Source: Nitrosomonadales bacterium (GTDB taxonomy: Bacteria > Pseudomonadota > Gammaproteobacteria > Burkholderiales > Gallionellaceae). From it: DNA of 37,284 nucleotides. Numbering within the stretch: position 1 is the first letter of the stretch; each line of letters begins with the position of its first letter. Made by a program: the position numbers and the translations under genes. The stretch lies in the NCBI GenBank assembly GCA_016195965.1, contig JACPYR010000052.1, positions 1-37,284 on the forward strand, given 5' to 3'. Positions 18,987 to 27,665 of the stretch are shown here, piece by piece. The notes below the pieces were generated by a model. It saw only the letters and a list, made by a program, of their open reading frames with translations. It had not been told where the DNA came from and made no database searches.

Positions 18987-19750
18987 TCCGAATAATCGAT
19001 TGTCAGCGGCGCATGATCCGAAAAACGCTGTGCCTTGTAAATGCCGGCGGCATGGGCTAAGGCGGCAATAGCGGGGGTGGCAATCTGGTAGTCTATGCGC
19101 CAGCCTACGTCTTTGGCCCATGCCTGACCACGGTTGGACCACCATGTATAGGCCTCTAGTTCGGGATGGACGAGACGGAACACGTCAGCGAATCCGACTT
19201 CATCGAACAACTCCGTTAGCCAGGCGCGCTCTTCCGGTAGGAAGCCGGAATTCTTTTTATTGCCGCGCCAATTCTTCAGATCAATTTCCTTGTGTGCAAT
19301 GTTCCAGTCACCGCATATCACCACTTCGCGCCCGCTGGCGCGTAACTCTCGCAAATGAGGCATGAAAGCCGCCATGAATTTGAATTTCACCGCCTGCCTC
19401 TCCTCGCCGCTGGAGCCAGACGGCAGATATAGCGAAACCACGCTGAAATTCGTAAAGTCCGCGCACAGGTATCGTCCCTCGGCATCAAATTCATTTATAC
19501 CCAGACCCTCGATGACCCGCCGAGGCTGCTCGCGACAATAGATGCCTACCCCGCTGTAGCCTTTTTTTTCCGCATAATGAAAATAGCCATGATAACCGTG
19601 GGGCGCCAGCATTTGCGCTGTCATATCGGATGCCTGAGCCTTGAGTTCTTGCAGGCATACGATGTCGGCCTTTTGCAGGGCAAGCCATTCATAAAAACCC
19701 TTGCTGGCGGCGGAACGGATGCCGTTCAAATTGACAGTGATGATGCGCAT
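18983..19750 (-). CDS. xthA: Exodeoxyribonuclease III (AP endonuclease)
   Basis: This 255-residue base-excision-repair enzyme of the EEP family cuts DNA at abasic sites and degrades 3' ends. It has LNGIRSAASKGFYEWL with the metal-site Asn, CLQELKAQ with the metal Glu, SGVGIYCR, the catalytic GDWNIAH, an active-site Asp/Asn pair, WWSNRGQAWAKDVGWRIDY and the terminal SDHAPLTIDY with catalytic Asp-His. The frame continues upstream to 19813, but Met at 19750 begins the canonical N-terminus (MRIITVNLNG) with GGAAA before it. Divergent from pyrE over 68 bases; converges on the rhodanese gene across a REP element. Confidence 0.94.
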   Translation of the reverse strand: MRIITVNLNGIRSAASKGFYEWLALQKADIVCLQELKAQASDMTAQMLAPHGYHGYFHYAEKKGYSGVGIYCREQPRRVIEGLGINEFDAEGRYLCADFTNFSVVSLYLPSGSSGEERQAVKFKFMAAFMPHLRELRASGREVVICGDWNIAHKEIDLKNWRGNKKNSGFLPEERAWLTELFDEVGFADVFRLVHPELEAYTWWSNRGQAWAKDVGWRIDYQIATPAIAALAHAAGIYKAQRFSDHAPLTIDYSD

Positions 19751-19818
19751 AAAATTTCCGGGGTTAAAGAGTATGCGCATTATAATGTGCGGCATCGATT
19801 CTACCTGTCGCATTTACC

Positions 19819-20466
19819 ATGGCCAATTTCAGACAAGACTTCATTCGCTTTGCCGTACAACAAAATGTGTTGTGCTTCGGCGAATTTCAGACTAAAGCTG
19901 GGCGCTTGTCGCCCTATTTTTTCAACGCGGGTTTATTCAATGACGGCGTAGCGTTAAGAAACCTGTCGCAATTTTACGCGCAGGCTATTCTGGCGGCTGA
20001 AATCCCGTTCGATATGCTATTCGGCCCCGCTTACAAAGGTATTCCGCTGGTTGCAGGTACGGCGATTGCGCTGGCAGAGCAGGGCAGCAATGTGCCGTTT
20101 TGCTACAATCGCAAAGAGGCCAAGGATCACGGCGAAGGTGGCACAACGGTGGGCGCCAAACTGCATGGCAGGGTATTAATCATCGACGACGTAATCTCGG
20201 CCGGCACCTCGGTGCGCGAATCCATCGAACTGATTCGTGCCGCAGGCGCACAGCCTTGCGGTGTAGTGATAGCGCTGGATCGCATGGAGCGCGGTCAAGG
20301 AGAATTTTCAGCGGCACAGGAAGTACAACGCAACTATGATATTCCGGTAATATCTATCGCGACTCTGGACGATTTGCTCGGCTATTTGCAAGCCGAGGGG
20401 GGCAGGGTGCAAAACTTTACCGCAGTGCAAATTTATCGTGATCGTTATGGAGTAAAAAATGATTAA
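19819..20466 (+). CDS. pyrE: Orotate phosphoribosyltransferase
   Basis: This 215-residue enzyme of pyrimidine synthesis joins orotate to PRPP, giving OMP. It has FQTKAGRLSPYFFNAGLF near the N-terminus, the catalytic flexible-loop lysines in YNRKEAKDHGEGG (about 95-107), and the PRPP-binding motif VLIIDDVISAGTS (about 119-131). Length fits the E. coli-type enzyme. No strong ribosome site precedes the ATG. Its last codons overlap the next gene by 8 bases. Confidence 0.95.
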   Translation: MANFRQDFIRFAVQQNVLCFGEFQTKAGRLSPYFFNAGLFNDGVALRNLSQFYAQAILAAEIPFDMLFGPAYKGIPLVAGTAIALAEQGSNVPFCYNRKEAKDHGEGGTTVGAKLHGRVLIIDDVISAGTSVRESIELIRAAGAQPCGVVIALDRMERGQGEFSAAQEVQRNYDIPVISIATLDDLLGYLQAEGGRVQNFTAVQIYRDRYGVKND

Positions 20467-21073
20467 GCTTATATTGTTCATCGCGTTTGTTGCCGGTGCC
20501 GCGCTGAGTTTTCCTGCAGCAGCAAAAATGTACAAATGGGTGGATAACAACGGCGTTACCCATTACGGCGAAACGGTCCCTCCCGAGTATGCCAACAAAG
20601 ACCGCCAGGAATTAAATCATGAAGGGCGCATAGTAAAAAGCGAAGAGGCGATCACGCCTGAAAGACGCCGGGCAAAAGAACAGGAAGAAGCCAAGAAACG
20701 CGATGCGGCCAAAACGGCACTCGAACAAAAACGCCGTGACACGACACTGATCAACACTTACAGCAATGTGCAAGAAATTGATCTGGCGCGCAACCGCAGT
20801 TTGCAGCAAATAGATGCGCGTATCGATGCCATGAATTCCTCTATCAAGATCGCCAACAATAACCTGGTTGGATTGCAAAAAGAGGCGGATGGTTACACCG
20901 GGGCCAATAAGCCCATCCCCGCTTCTTTGCAGGAAGACTTAAAAGAGGCGCAGGCGCGCTTAACCAAATTGCAGCAGGAGTTGGAAAATCCTATCGCAGA
21001 AAAGGCAGCGATGAACGCGCGCTTTGATGCCGACAAGGCGCGCTACATAGAGTTAACCGGGAAGAAAAAGTAA
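20459..21073 (+). CDS. DUF4124-domain periplasmic coiled-coil protein
   Basis: The 204-residue protein has a signal peptide (about 1-22, FPAAA-K). The DUF4124 motif KMYKWVDNNGVTHYGETVPPEY follows, and then two long charged coiled-coil stretches (about 62-95 and 105-195). The ATG overlaps the pyrE stop, implying translational coupling. It shares architecture with the protein between glnA and ntrB. The function is unknown; a periplasmic structural or adaptor role is only a guess. Confidence 0.82.
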   Translation: MIKLILFIAFVAGAALSFPAAAKMYKWVDNNGVTHYGETVPPEYANKDRQELNHEGRIVKSEEAITPERRRAKEQEEAKKRDAAKTALEQKRRDTTLINTYSNVQEIDLARNRSLQQIDARIDAMNSSIKIANNNLVGLQKEADGYTGANKPIPASLQEDLKEAQARLTKLQQELENPIAEKAAMNARFDADKARYIELTGKKK

Positions 21074-21302
21074 CTGCAAGTATGTACCGCTACTCATCGA
21101 TCTTATGCGTGATTCGTACCGCAGCTAAACCAGTGGATACTTATATACTTTAAAAATTCGCTTGACTATCGGCCAAATCAGAGTAAAAAGCCTGCAGGTA
21201 TTTGATTCAAAGCGTTTGCAGTACTGGTTTTCCCATGTGCAATCTTCGTTTCAAATAGTTCTGCGGGAATTTTTCCCGTTATTTTTATAAGGAAGTAATC
21301 AC
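21074..21302 (+). other. Long leader/intergenic region before the cold-shock gene
   Basis: These 229 bases contain no frame of note. They are AT-rich, with a TTGACT hexamer at 21162-21167 and TATACT at 21144-21149, neither with a well-spaced partner. Long structured leaders are usual for cspA-type genes, so part of this is probably transcribed, but I could not define the start. AAGGAAG precedes the ATG. Confidence 0.4.
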
Positions 21303-21506
21303 ATGGCAACAGGTACAGTTAAATGGTTTAACGATGCAAAAGGTTTTGGTTTTGTTACTCCGGATGATGGCAGCGACGATTTGTTCGCGCACTTTTCCGC
21401 GATCAACATGAGCGGCTTCAAGTCACTCAAAGAAGGCCAGAAGGTCACCTTTGATGTAGTTCAAGGTCCTAAGGGCAAGCAAGCCTCTAACATCCAAGCC
21501 CCTTAA
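21303..21506 (+). CDS. cspA: Cold-shock protein (CspA family)
   Basis: The 67-residue single cold-shock domain binds single-stranded RNA and DNA and melts RNA structure. RNP1 (KGFGFV, residues 13-18) and RNP2 (DLFAHF, about 26-31) are intact, as is the N-terminal [11 protein letters not shown]. Family members can be cold- or growth-phase-induced; the long leader hints at post-transcriptional control, but the subtype cannot be told from sequence. It is a single-gene unit ending in a strong terminator. Confidence 0.94.
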   Translation: MATGTVKWFNDAKGFGFVTPDDGSDDLFAHFSAINMSGFKSLKEGQKVTFDVVQGPKGKQASNIQAP

Positions 21507-21523
21507 TCGGTTCTTGGTTTGGT

Positions 21524-21555
21524 AAAAAGCCCGGCGCGAAAGTGCCGGGCTTTTT
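21524..21555 (+). terminator. Intrinsic terminator after cspA
   Basis: The stem AGCCCGGC/GCCGGGCT (21528-21535 with 21544-21551), flanked by A5 on the left and T5 on the right, sits 18 bases past the cspA stop. A and T runs on either side suggest it could work in both directions. Confidence 0.92.
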
Positions 21556-21690
21556 GTTTGCCTTAATAGCAGAAGGCGTTTCACGCATGTTGTCCGCTTC
21601 ATCAGGGGACCAGTCTGGCTCAATCAGGCAGTCTTGATGCGCCACATCGAATGGAGTAATGTCCAGGCTCGCGATTATCGTTAGTCCGAC

Positions 21691-22776
21691 ATGGCACAAC
21701 TCGAAATCAAAAACGTCACACGCCGCTTCGGCGATTTCGTTGCGGTGGAGGATGTCAGCCTGAATATCGAGGCAGGCGAGTTCTTCACGCTGCTCGGCCC
21801 TTCCGGTTGCGGCAAGACCACCCTGCTGCGCATGATTGCCGGTTTCGATCTGCCCGATGCAGGACAGATCCTGCTCGACGGCAAAGACCTGTCCGACACT
21901 CCTCCGGAAAAACGTCCGCTTCACACCGTTTTCCAGAGTTACGCGCTGTTTCCGCACATGACCGTGGCGGAGAACATAACCTTCCCGCTTAAGATGTCAC
22001 GCTGCTCTCCGAAAGAAACGCGCACTCGTTTGCAAGAGGCGCTGGACCAGATGCGCCTGACCGGCAAGGCCGACAAATATCCGCACGAACTCTCCGGCGG
22101 AGAAAAACAGCGCGTGGCGCTGGCGCGCGGGCTGATCAATCGTCCCCGGCTGCTGCTGCTCGACGAGTCGCTGGCGGCACTCGATGCCAAGTTGCGTGAA
22201 GAAGTGCAGGTCGAGTTGATCAACTTGCAGCGCGACGTGGGCATCACCTTCATCTTCGTGACTCATGCGCAAACCGAGGCGCTGGCGCTGTCGCACCGCA
22301 TCGCGGTGATGAATCGGGGCAAGGTGGAGCAGGTTGATGAGCCCGCCAGGCTTTACGGATTTCCCAGGAATCGTTTCGTCGCCGATTTCATCGGGCATAT
22401 CAATATGATCCCGGTGCAGGTGCTGGAATCCGCGCACGGACATTTGCGCGTTGCCGTGGCCGGCCTAGGCGATATCACTGCCCCGCCGACCGCAGAGGCG
22501 ACGGCCGGGGAGGACGGCATATTCTCGATACGGCCAGAACAGGTGCGCATCGGCGTGCATGGCGAGCTGACCGAATTGAAAAACCACTTTTCAGGCATTG
22601 TCCATAGCGTGCTGTACCAGGGCGATGTCAGCGTGTATCGCGTCAAACTCGCTGACGATGTGATACTGGAAGCATTGCTGCCGAATTCCGCGCCGGGGCA
22701 AGCCAAGCTGTTCGAAGTGGGCGATTCGGTCAAGGTTGGCTGGCGGCACGATGCGGGGATGTTTCTCCATGGCTGA
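21691..22776 (+). CDS. potA: Spermidine/putrescine ABC transporter ATPase PotA
   Basis: This 361-residue ATPase powers the PotBC permease. It has Walker A GPSGCGKT (36-43), Q-loop FQSYALFPHM, the ABC signature LSGGEKQRVALARG, Walker B LLLLDESLAALD and the switch His in FVTHAQTEAL. A C-terminal TOBE-type regulatory domain (about 245-355) is present, with the GIFSIRPEQVRIG motif. No clear ribosome site precedes the ATG. The first of four overlapping or abutting pot genes. Walker B reads DESLAALD where DEPLSALD is usual, a mild substitution. Confidence 0.93.
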   Translation: MAQLEIKNVTRRFGDFVAVEDVSLNIEAGEFFTLLGPSGCGKTTLLRMIAGFDLPDAGQILLDGKDLSDTPPEKRPLHTVFQSYALFPHMTVAENITFPLKMSRCSPKETRTRLQEALDQMRLTGKADKYPHELSGGEKQRVALARGLINRPRLLLLDESLAALDAKLREEVQVELINLQRDVGITFIFVTHAQTEALALSHRIAVMNRGKVEQVDEPARLYGFPRNRFVADFIGHINMIPVQVLESAHGHLRVAVAGLGDITAPPTAEATAGEDGIFSIRPEQVRIGVHGELTELKNHFSGIVHSVLYQGDVSVYRVKLADDVILEALLPNSAPGQAKLFEVGDSVKVGWRHDAGMFLHG

Positions 22777-23680
22777 TGCCGGGAAAAAATTGCCCCCCGC
22801 TGAGCGCCTGACCAGGTATCTGGTCAGCGGCCCGCCGTTTCTATTCCTGCTGCTGCTGTTCGCAGCACCCAGCGCAATCATGGTAATCGCCTCGTTCCGC
22901 TACCCCGGCGAATTTGGCGGGCTGGCCCCGCTGGCCTCCGCCGACCCCAACGCCTTGCATGGAATCACATTGGAAACCTATCAATTCTTTTTCAGCGATT
23001 TCATCTACACCGAAATTTTCGTCAAATCGATCCTGATGGCGCTCGCGACGACGCTGATCTGCCTGGTGATGGCTTATCCTCTGGCATTGCTGATCGCGCG
23101 CAGCGCCAAGCAGCGCCGCGACCTGCTGGTGCTGCTGGTAATTTTGCCGTTCGCAAGCAATTTCCTGATCCGCATCTATGCGTGGATGATAGTGCTCGGT
23201 CCGCAGTCTGCGCTGAGCAGGTTGCTCAACGGCATGCTGAGCCTGTTAGGCCACGCCCCCGTGCAGTTGCTGTTCTCTCCCTTCGCGGTGCTGGTCGCGC
23301 TGGTGTATGTGCACCTGCCGTTCATGGTGTTGCCGCTGTACACCAATCTGGAAAAGCATGACCCTGCACTGCTCGATGCGGCGCAGGATCTGGGCGCTAA
23401 TGCATGGCATCGTTTCTGGCGCGTGACTTTTCCGTTATCTCTGCCGGGAGTGTTTTCCGGAGCTGCCCTGGTGTTCATCCCGGTGCTCGGCATGTTCGCG
23501 ATTCCTGAGCTGCTGGGCGGCACCGGCGACATGCTGATCGGCAATCTGATCAAGGAGCAGTTCCTGGCTACCCGCGACTGGCCGTTCGGATCTACGCTAT
23601 CTATCATGCTGACGATCGCGGTGTTGCTGATCGCATGGCTCATCGCGAAGCTGGGCGCAATTCGAGGCCATTATGTATAA
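22769..23680 (+). CDS. potB: Spermidine/putrescine ABC permease PotB
   Basis: The 303-residue inner-membrane permease has six hydrophobic helices and a long periplasmic loop after the first. The cytoplasmic EAA-like coupling motif (LLDAAQDLGANAWHRFWRVTFPLSLPG, written here in two parts around residues 207-233) contacts PotA. ATG 22769 is chosen because it overlaps the potA end by 8 bases and gives the usual short N-terminus; an in-frame earlier codon at 22736 lies well within potA. Confidence 0.92.
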   Translation: MADAGKKLPPAERLTRYLVSGPPFLFLLLLFAAPSAIMVIASFRYPGEFGGLAPLASADPNALHGITLETYQFFFSDFIYTEIFVKSILMALATTLICLVMAYPLALLIARSAKQRRDLLVLLVILPFASNFLIRIYAWMIVLGPQSALSRLLNGMLSLLGHAPVQLLFSPFAVLVALVYVHLPFMVLPLYTNLEKHDPALLDAAQDLGANAWHRFWRVTFPLSLPGVFSGAALVFIPVLGMFAIPELLGGTGDMLIGNLIKEQFLATRDWPFGSTLSIMLTIAVLLIAWLIAKLGAIRGHYV

Positions 23681-24458
23681 AAGTCATGGGCGCAAGGGGA
23701 TAGCGCTATGGACGGCAGGCATGGCGGTATACGCGTTTCTTTATCTGCCGCTCGTAATCGTCTTTGCCTACTCTTTCAACGATTCGCGGTTAAACGCCGA
23801 ATGGGTGGGCTTCACCTGGCACTGGTATCGGGTGCTGCTGCACGACGAGGAAATGCTGATCGCCGCAGGCAATTCGCTGTTCATTGCGCTGGTGTCAAGC
23901 TCGATTGCGACAGTGCTCGGTACATTGGCCGGCATAGCGATCCACCGTTATGACTTCAGGCTGCTGAACTTCATGGTGATGACCCCGGTCGCGATGCCGG
24001 AGATTCTGCTGGGTGTTTCGCTGCTGCTGTTCTTCATTCAGGTGCTCAACCTGACGCTGGGCATGCTGTCCATCGTGCTCGCCCACATCACGTTCTCGAT
24101 CGGCTTCGTCGCGATCGTGGTGCGCGTAGCCCTCGCAGGGCTGGACGCAAGCATCTTCGAGGCGGCGCGCGATCTGGGCGCATCGCAGTGGCAGACCTTC
24201 CGCCATGTTACTTTCCCGCTGATCCTGCCCGGCGTGATCGCGGGCGGACTGATGGCGTTCACCCTGTCGATCGACGATTTCGTGATTACATTCTTCACCG
24301 CCGGCGTAGGCGTGCAGACGCTGCCGTTGCGCATCTACTCGATGATCAAAATCGCGGTGACTCCGGAAGTGAATGCGGCATCCACGCTGCTGATGCTGCT
24401 GACGCTGACACTGATCCTGCTTGCCTCGAAATTTGCACCCGATGTGTTTAAGGGGTAA
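23673..24458 (+). CDS. potC: Spermidine/putrescine ABC permease PotC
   Basis: The 261-residue second permease subunit pairs with PotB. Six helices are evident. The coupling motif (EAARDLGASQWQTFRHVTFP, about 168-187) and the SIDDFVITFFTAG segment typical of PotC are intact. The ATG overlaps the potB stop by 8 bases. Length matches the family. Confidence 0.93.
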   Translation: MYKSHGRKGIALWTAGMAVYAFLYLPLVIVFAYSFNDSRLNAEWVGFTWHWYRVLLHDEEMLIAAGNSLFIALVSSSIATVLGTLAGIAIHRYDFRLLNFMVMTPVAMPEILLGVSLLLFFIQVLNLTLGMLSIVLAHITFSIGFVAIVVRVALAGLDASIFEAARDLGASQWQTFRHVTFPLILPGVIAGGLMAFTLSIDDFVITFFTAGVGVQTLPLRIYSMIKIAVTPEVNAASTLLMLLTLTLILLASKFAPDVFKG

Positions 24459-24460
24459 GC

Positions 24461-25618
24461 ATGAAGAACCCAAATTCAAAACAATTTAGCCACAGAGATC
24501 GCCCCGGTTTTGCGAGTTGGGCGAGAAGCTCCCCATCCCTGCCTAAACCTATTCTCTGTGGACTCTGTGTTCTCTGTGGCATATGGTTTTTCTCAGCTTC
24601 CAGTGCGCAGGCCGAGGAAGTGCTGCATCTCTACAACTGGAACAATTACATCTCCGAGGAAACCGTCGCGCGCTTCGAATCGCAATGCGCGTGCCGCGTG
24701 GTGCAGGACTACTACTCCGACAACGAAGAGATGCTCGCCAAACTGGCTGCGGGCGCTATCGGCTACGACATCATCGTGCCGACCGGAAACGCGATGGAAT
24801 CTCTGATCCGCCAGCATGCGCTACGCCCACTGGATAAGCGTCTACTGCCCAATCTGAAGAACATCGCCCCAGCCTACCTCGATGCCGCATTTGATCCCGG
24901 CAACCGCTACTCTATCCCTTACGCCTACACACTGACGCTGATCGGCTACAACAGCGAGAAGATACGCGAGCTGGGTTTGCCGACAGATAGCTGGGCGGTG
25001 ATTTTTGAGCCTCGATATCTGGAAAAAATCAAAGGCCGCGTCACCGTGCTCGACAGCCAGCGCGAACTGCTGGCGGCGGCGCTGAAATATCTCGGTTACT
25101 CGGCCAACGATACCGACGAGGCGCACTGGAAGCAGGCGCGCGACCTGATCATCCGCGCCAAGCCATACTGGGCGGCGTTCAACGCATCGAGCTATATCAA
25201 GGAATTGACCGTCGGCAATATCTGGCTGGTGCACGGCTATTCCAACGACATCTTCCAGGCCGATCTCGACGCGCAAAAAGCCGGCAGAAAATTCCGCATC
25301 CTGTCCAGCATCCCCAGGGAAGGCGCGGTGCTGTCGATGGACTCGATGGTGTTGCACAAAACAGGCCCGCGCCCCGACCTGGCGCACAGATTCATCAACT
25401 TCATGCTCGAAGGCAAAAATTCCGCCGAGCTCACCAACCTGATCGGCTCCGGCAACCCCAACCGCGACGCGCTGCAATACATCAACCCGGAGATCGCGAA
25501 CAACCCGGCGGTATTCCCCAATGCCGCGCAGCAAACGCGACTGGAAATGCTGCGCGACCTGGACCGCCAGCAGCGCCGTGTGCTGTCGCGCATCTGGACC
25601 AAGATCAAGCTGAGATGA
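24461..25618 (+). CDS. potD: Periplasmic polyamine-binding protein PotD, with repeat-derived signal peptide
   Basis: The 385-residue binding protein captures polyamine for PotABC. The mature part begins about residue 52 (EEVLHLYNWNNYISEE). Family polyamine-site motifs include YDIIVPTGNAMESL, IPYAYTLTLIGYNSEKI, and LVHGYSNDI, where E. coli PotD has Trp/Asp/Glu contacts. The N-terminus is unusual: about 30 polar residues precede the hydrophobic core, which is LCG-LCV-LCG followed by IWFFSASSAQA. The three-residue units are encoded by three near-identical 9-base repeats. It starts two bases after potC. The ligand could be putrescine or spermidine. Confidence 0.9.
   Translation: MKNPNSKQFSHRDRPGFASWARSSPSLPKPILCGLCVLCGIWFFSASSAQAEEVLHLYNWNNYISEETVARFESQCACRVVQDYYSDNEEMLAKLAAGAIGYDIIVPTGNAMESLIRQHALRPLDKRLLPNLKNIAPAYLDAAFDPGNRYSIPYAYTLTLIGYNSEKIRELGLPTDSWAVIFEPRYLEKIKGRVTVLDSQRELLAAALKYLGYSANDTDEAHWKQARDLIIRAKPYWAAFNASSYIKELTVGNIWLVHGYSNDIFQADLDAQKAGRKFRILSSIPREGAVLSMDSMVLHKTGPRPDLAHRFINFMLEGKNSAELTNLIGSGNPNRDALQYINPEIANNPAVFPNAAQQTRLEMLRDLDRQQRRVLSRIWTKIKLR
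24489..24580. repeat. Inverted/direct repeat element inside the potD signal-peptide region
   Basis: GCCACAGAGA (24489-24498) is perfectly inverted at 24571-24580. The right side consists of three 9-base units, CTCTGTGGA, CTCTGTGTT and CTCTGTGGC (24554-24580). The unit length is a multiple of three and in the potD frame, giving LCG, LCV, LCG. Confidence 0.8.
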
Positions 25619-25667
25619 GCAAAATTCAGCCAGCCTAAAAATTTATTCCAGAAAAAAGTATGATGAA

Positions 25668-25713
25668 TTATTTCCAAAGAGCAGTAGAATAATAAACGCG
25701 TGTCTGGAAATAA
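25668..25713. promoter_or_regulatory. 9-base inverted repeat upstream of the dnaK-like gene
   Basis: TTATTTCCA (25668-25676) is perfectly inverted at 25705-25713, and a third related arm TTATTCCAGA lies at 25644-25653. A TAGAAT hexamer (25685-25690) sits between the arms and could be a -10 element. No clear sigma-32 or CIRCE sequence was found. The spacing of 28 bases suits a looped operator or a weak hairpin. Confidence 0.3.
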
Positions 25714-25754
25714 CGGCAGTCGTCGCTTCATGTGAAATACAGATAGGGGGTCTT

Positions 25755-27650
25755 ATGGCTATCATCGGTATTGATCTAGGCACTTCCAATTCTGCCGCAG
25801 CAGTGTTGCGCGGCGGGCGTCCAGTCATCATCCCCAGCGCCGAAGGCATCAGCATCGGCGGCAAGGCCTTCCCCAGCTACGTCGCGCTCACCGCCGACGG
25901 CCAGATGCTGATCGGAGAACCGGCGCGGCGGCAGGCGGCGGCCAACCCTGAAGGCACGGCCAGCACGTTCAAGCGCAAGATGGGCAAGCGCGAAAACTAC
26001 CACCTCAGAGACAAGGATTATTCGCCCGAGCAGCTCTCTGCTTTCCTGCTGCAAAAGATCAAGCGCGATGCCGAAGCCTTCCTCGGCGAGCCTGTAGAGA
26101 AGGCCGTCGTCACTGTACCGGCATATTTCGACGACAACCAGCGCGCCGCTACCAAGGATGCCTGCCGCATCGCGGGCCTCGAAGTGGTGCGCCTAGTTAA
26201 TGAACCGACTGCCGCCTCGCTGGCCTATGGACTCGACCGCTTGGCTCAGGAACTGCGCATCGCGGTGATCGACCTGGGCGGGGGCACGCTGGACGTGACA
26301 ATCATGGAATTCGGCAAGGGCGTGTTCGAGGTCAAGGCCACCAGCGGCGACACCCAGCTCGGCGGCACCGACATGAACCAGCGCATCTTCGAGCACCTTG
26401 CAGAAAGATTCCAGATGTCCACCGGCGTGGATGTCCGCCTCGACCGCAAGGCCGCCGCGCGCCTGATCGAGGCGGCGGAGAACGCCAAGATCGAACTCAC
26501 CGCCAGCGTCACCACCCATTTGAGCCTGCCCTATCTGGCCGCCGTCAACGGAGAGCCGCGCCATCTCGAACTGGACCTCAACCGCACCGAGCTGGAACGG
26601 CTGGTGCGCCCCGTGATCGAGCGTTGCCGCGGCCCGGTGGAACAGGCGCTGCGCGATGCGGGCATCACGCCTAAGGATGTGGATCGCATCGTGTTTGTCG
26701 GCGGCCCGACCCGCATGCCGGTGGTGCGCAGCTATTTCGAGGAGCTGTTCGGACGCAAGGCAGAGATGGGCGTCGATCCGATGGAATGCGTCGCCGCCGG
26801 AGCAGCCGTGCAGGCCGGGGTGCTGGCCGGAGAAGTCGGCGGCATCGTGCTGGTGGATGTGACGCCGCTCACACTCGGCGTAGAAACGCTGGGCGGTATC
26901 GCCACGCCGCTGATCGCGCGCAACACGCCGGTTCCGGTCAAGCGCTCCGAGACCTTCACCACCGCCGCCGACATGCAGACCAGCGTGACTATCCATGTAT
27001 TCCAGGGCGAACGCCCAATGGCGGGAGACAACACCAGCCTCGGTGAATTCAACCTGACCGGGTTGCCGCCGGCACCGCGCGGCATTCCCAAGATCGAGGT
27101 GACCTTCGACATAGATTCCAACGGCATTCTCAGCGTGTCCGCGAAGGACACGGCCAGCGGCAAGTCGCAGTCGATCAACATCACCGGCTCCACGCGGCTT
27201 GCGGAAGACACCAAGAAACGCATGGTGGAAGATGCCGAGCGCTACGCCGATGCGGACAAGAAGCGGCGCGAGGATGCGGAGAAGCTCAATGCGGCGGATG
27301 CGGGCTGCTACGAAGCCGAGAAGATGCTCGCCAGTTTCTCCGACAAGCTCACCGACGATCTGAAGAAACGCATCGAGACCGCGTTGCGCGAGACCAAGGA
27401 GGCGCTGCTCAAAAAAGATGTCGTTCTTGCCACCGAGCGCGCAGAGGCGCTGAGAAAAATTTTGCAGGAAGCCGGAGCGGTGCTCTATTCGCAATCGGGG
27501 CAGGCCAGCAAAGGCGGTCCTTACGCGGAGACCCGCTGGGAAGGAACAGAGCCGCCGCCCAACGTGGGTGCGGCAACCGGCGAGCCGCGTGCCAGCGGAG
27601 CGGGCCCGCGCGGTAAGGTGGTGGATGCAGAGTACAAGGAAAACACTTAA
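25755..27650 (+). CDS. DnaK-family Hsp70 chaperone (paralogue)
   Basis: The 631-residue Hsp70 has the phosphate-1 motif GIDLGTSNSAAAV, then VTVPAYFDDNQRAATKDA, NEPTAASLAYGL, IDLGGGTLDVTIM and FVGGPTRMPVVRSYF. The linker region reads VLVDVTPLTLGVE, followed by the substrate-binding beta domain and helical lid. It retains the DnaK-like C-terminal VDAEYKE. Thr at GTSN and the slightly short lid suggest a secondary DnaK rather than the main grpE-dnaK-dnaJ copy. AGGGGG precedes the ATG. It leads a run with a Lon-like protease and DnaJ, so it probably works with them in stress protein quality control. No grpE is seen nearby. Confidence 0.92.
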   Translation: MAIIGIDLGTSNSAAAVLRGGRPVIIPSAEGISIGGKAFPSYVALTADGQMLIGEPARRQAAANPEGTASTFKRKMGKRENYHLRDKDYSPEQLSAFLLQKIKRDAEAFLGEPVEKAVVTVPAYFDDNQRAATKDACRIAGLEVVRLVNEPTAASLAYGLDRLAQELRIAVIDLGGGTLDVTIMEFGKGVFEVKATSGDTQLGGTDMNQRIFEHLAERFQMSTGVDVRLDRKAAARLIEAAENAKIELTASVTTHLSLPYLAAVNGEPRHLELDLNRTELERLVRPVIERCRGPVEQALRDAGITPKDVDRIVFVGGPTRMPVVRSYFEELFGRKAEMGVDPMECVAAGAAVQAGVLAGEVGGIVLVDVTPLTLGVETLGGIATPLIARNTPVPVKRSETFTTAADMQTSVTIHVFQGERPMAGDNTSLGEFNLTGLPPAPRGIPKIEVTFDIDSNGILSVSAKDTASGKSQSINITGSTRLAEDTKKRMVEDAERYADADKKRREDAEKLNAADAGCYEAEKMLASFSDKLTDDLKKRIETALRETKEALLKKDVVLATERAEALRKILQEAGAVLYSQSGQASKGGPYAETRWEGTEPPPNVGAATGEPRASGAGPRGKVVDAEYKENT

Positions 27651-27665
27651 TCATTCGGGGGAAAA

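Noticed and set aside
21121-21190. TATACT and TTGACT hexamers upstream of cspA as a promoter
   Set aside because: They are in the wrong order and neither has a partner at 16-18 bases, so no promoter is called.
26193-27494. A 433-codon minus-strand frame opposite the Hsp70 gene, and similar long frames at 34320-35627 and 27684-28478
   Set aside because: All are mirror frames of well-supported plus-strand genes with no recognisable domains or ribosome sites.
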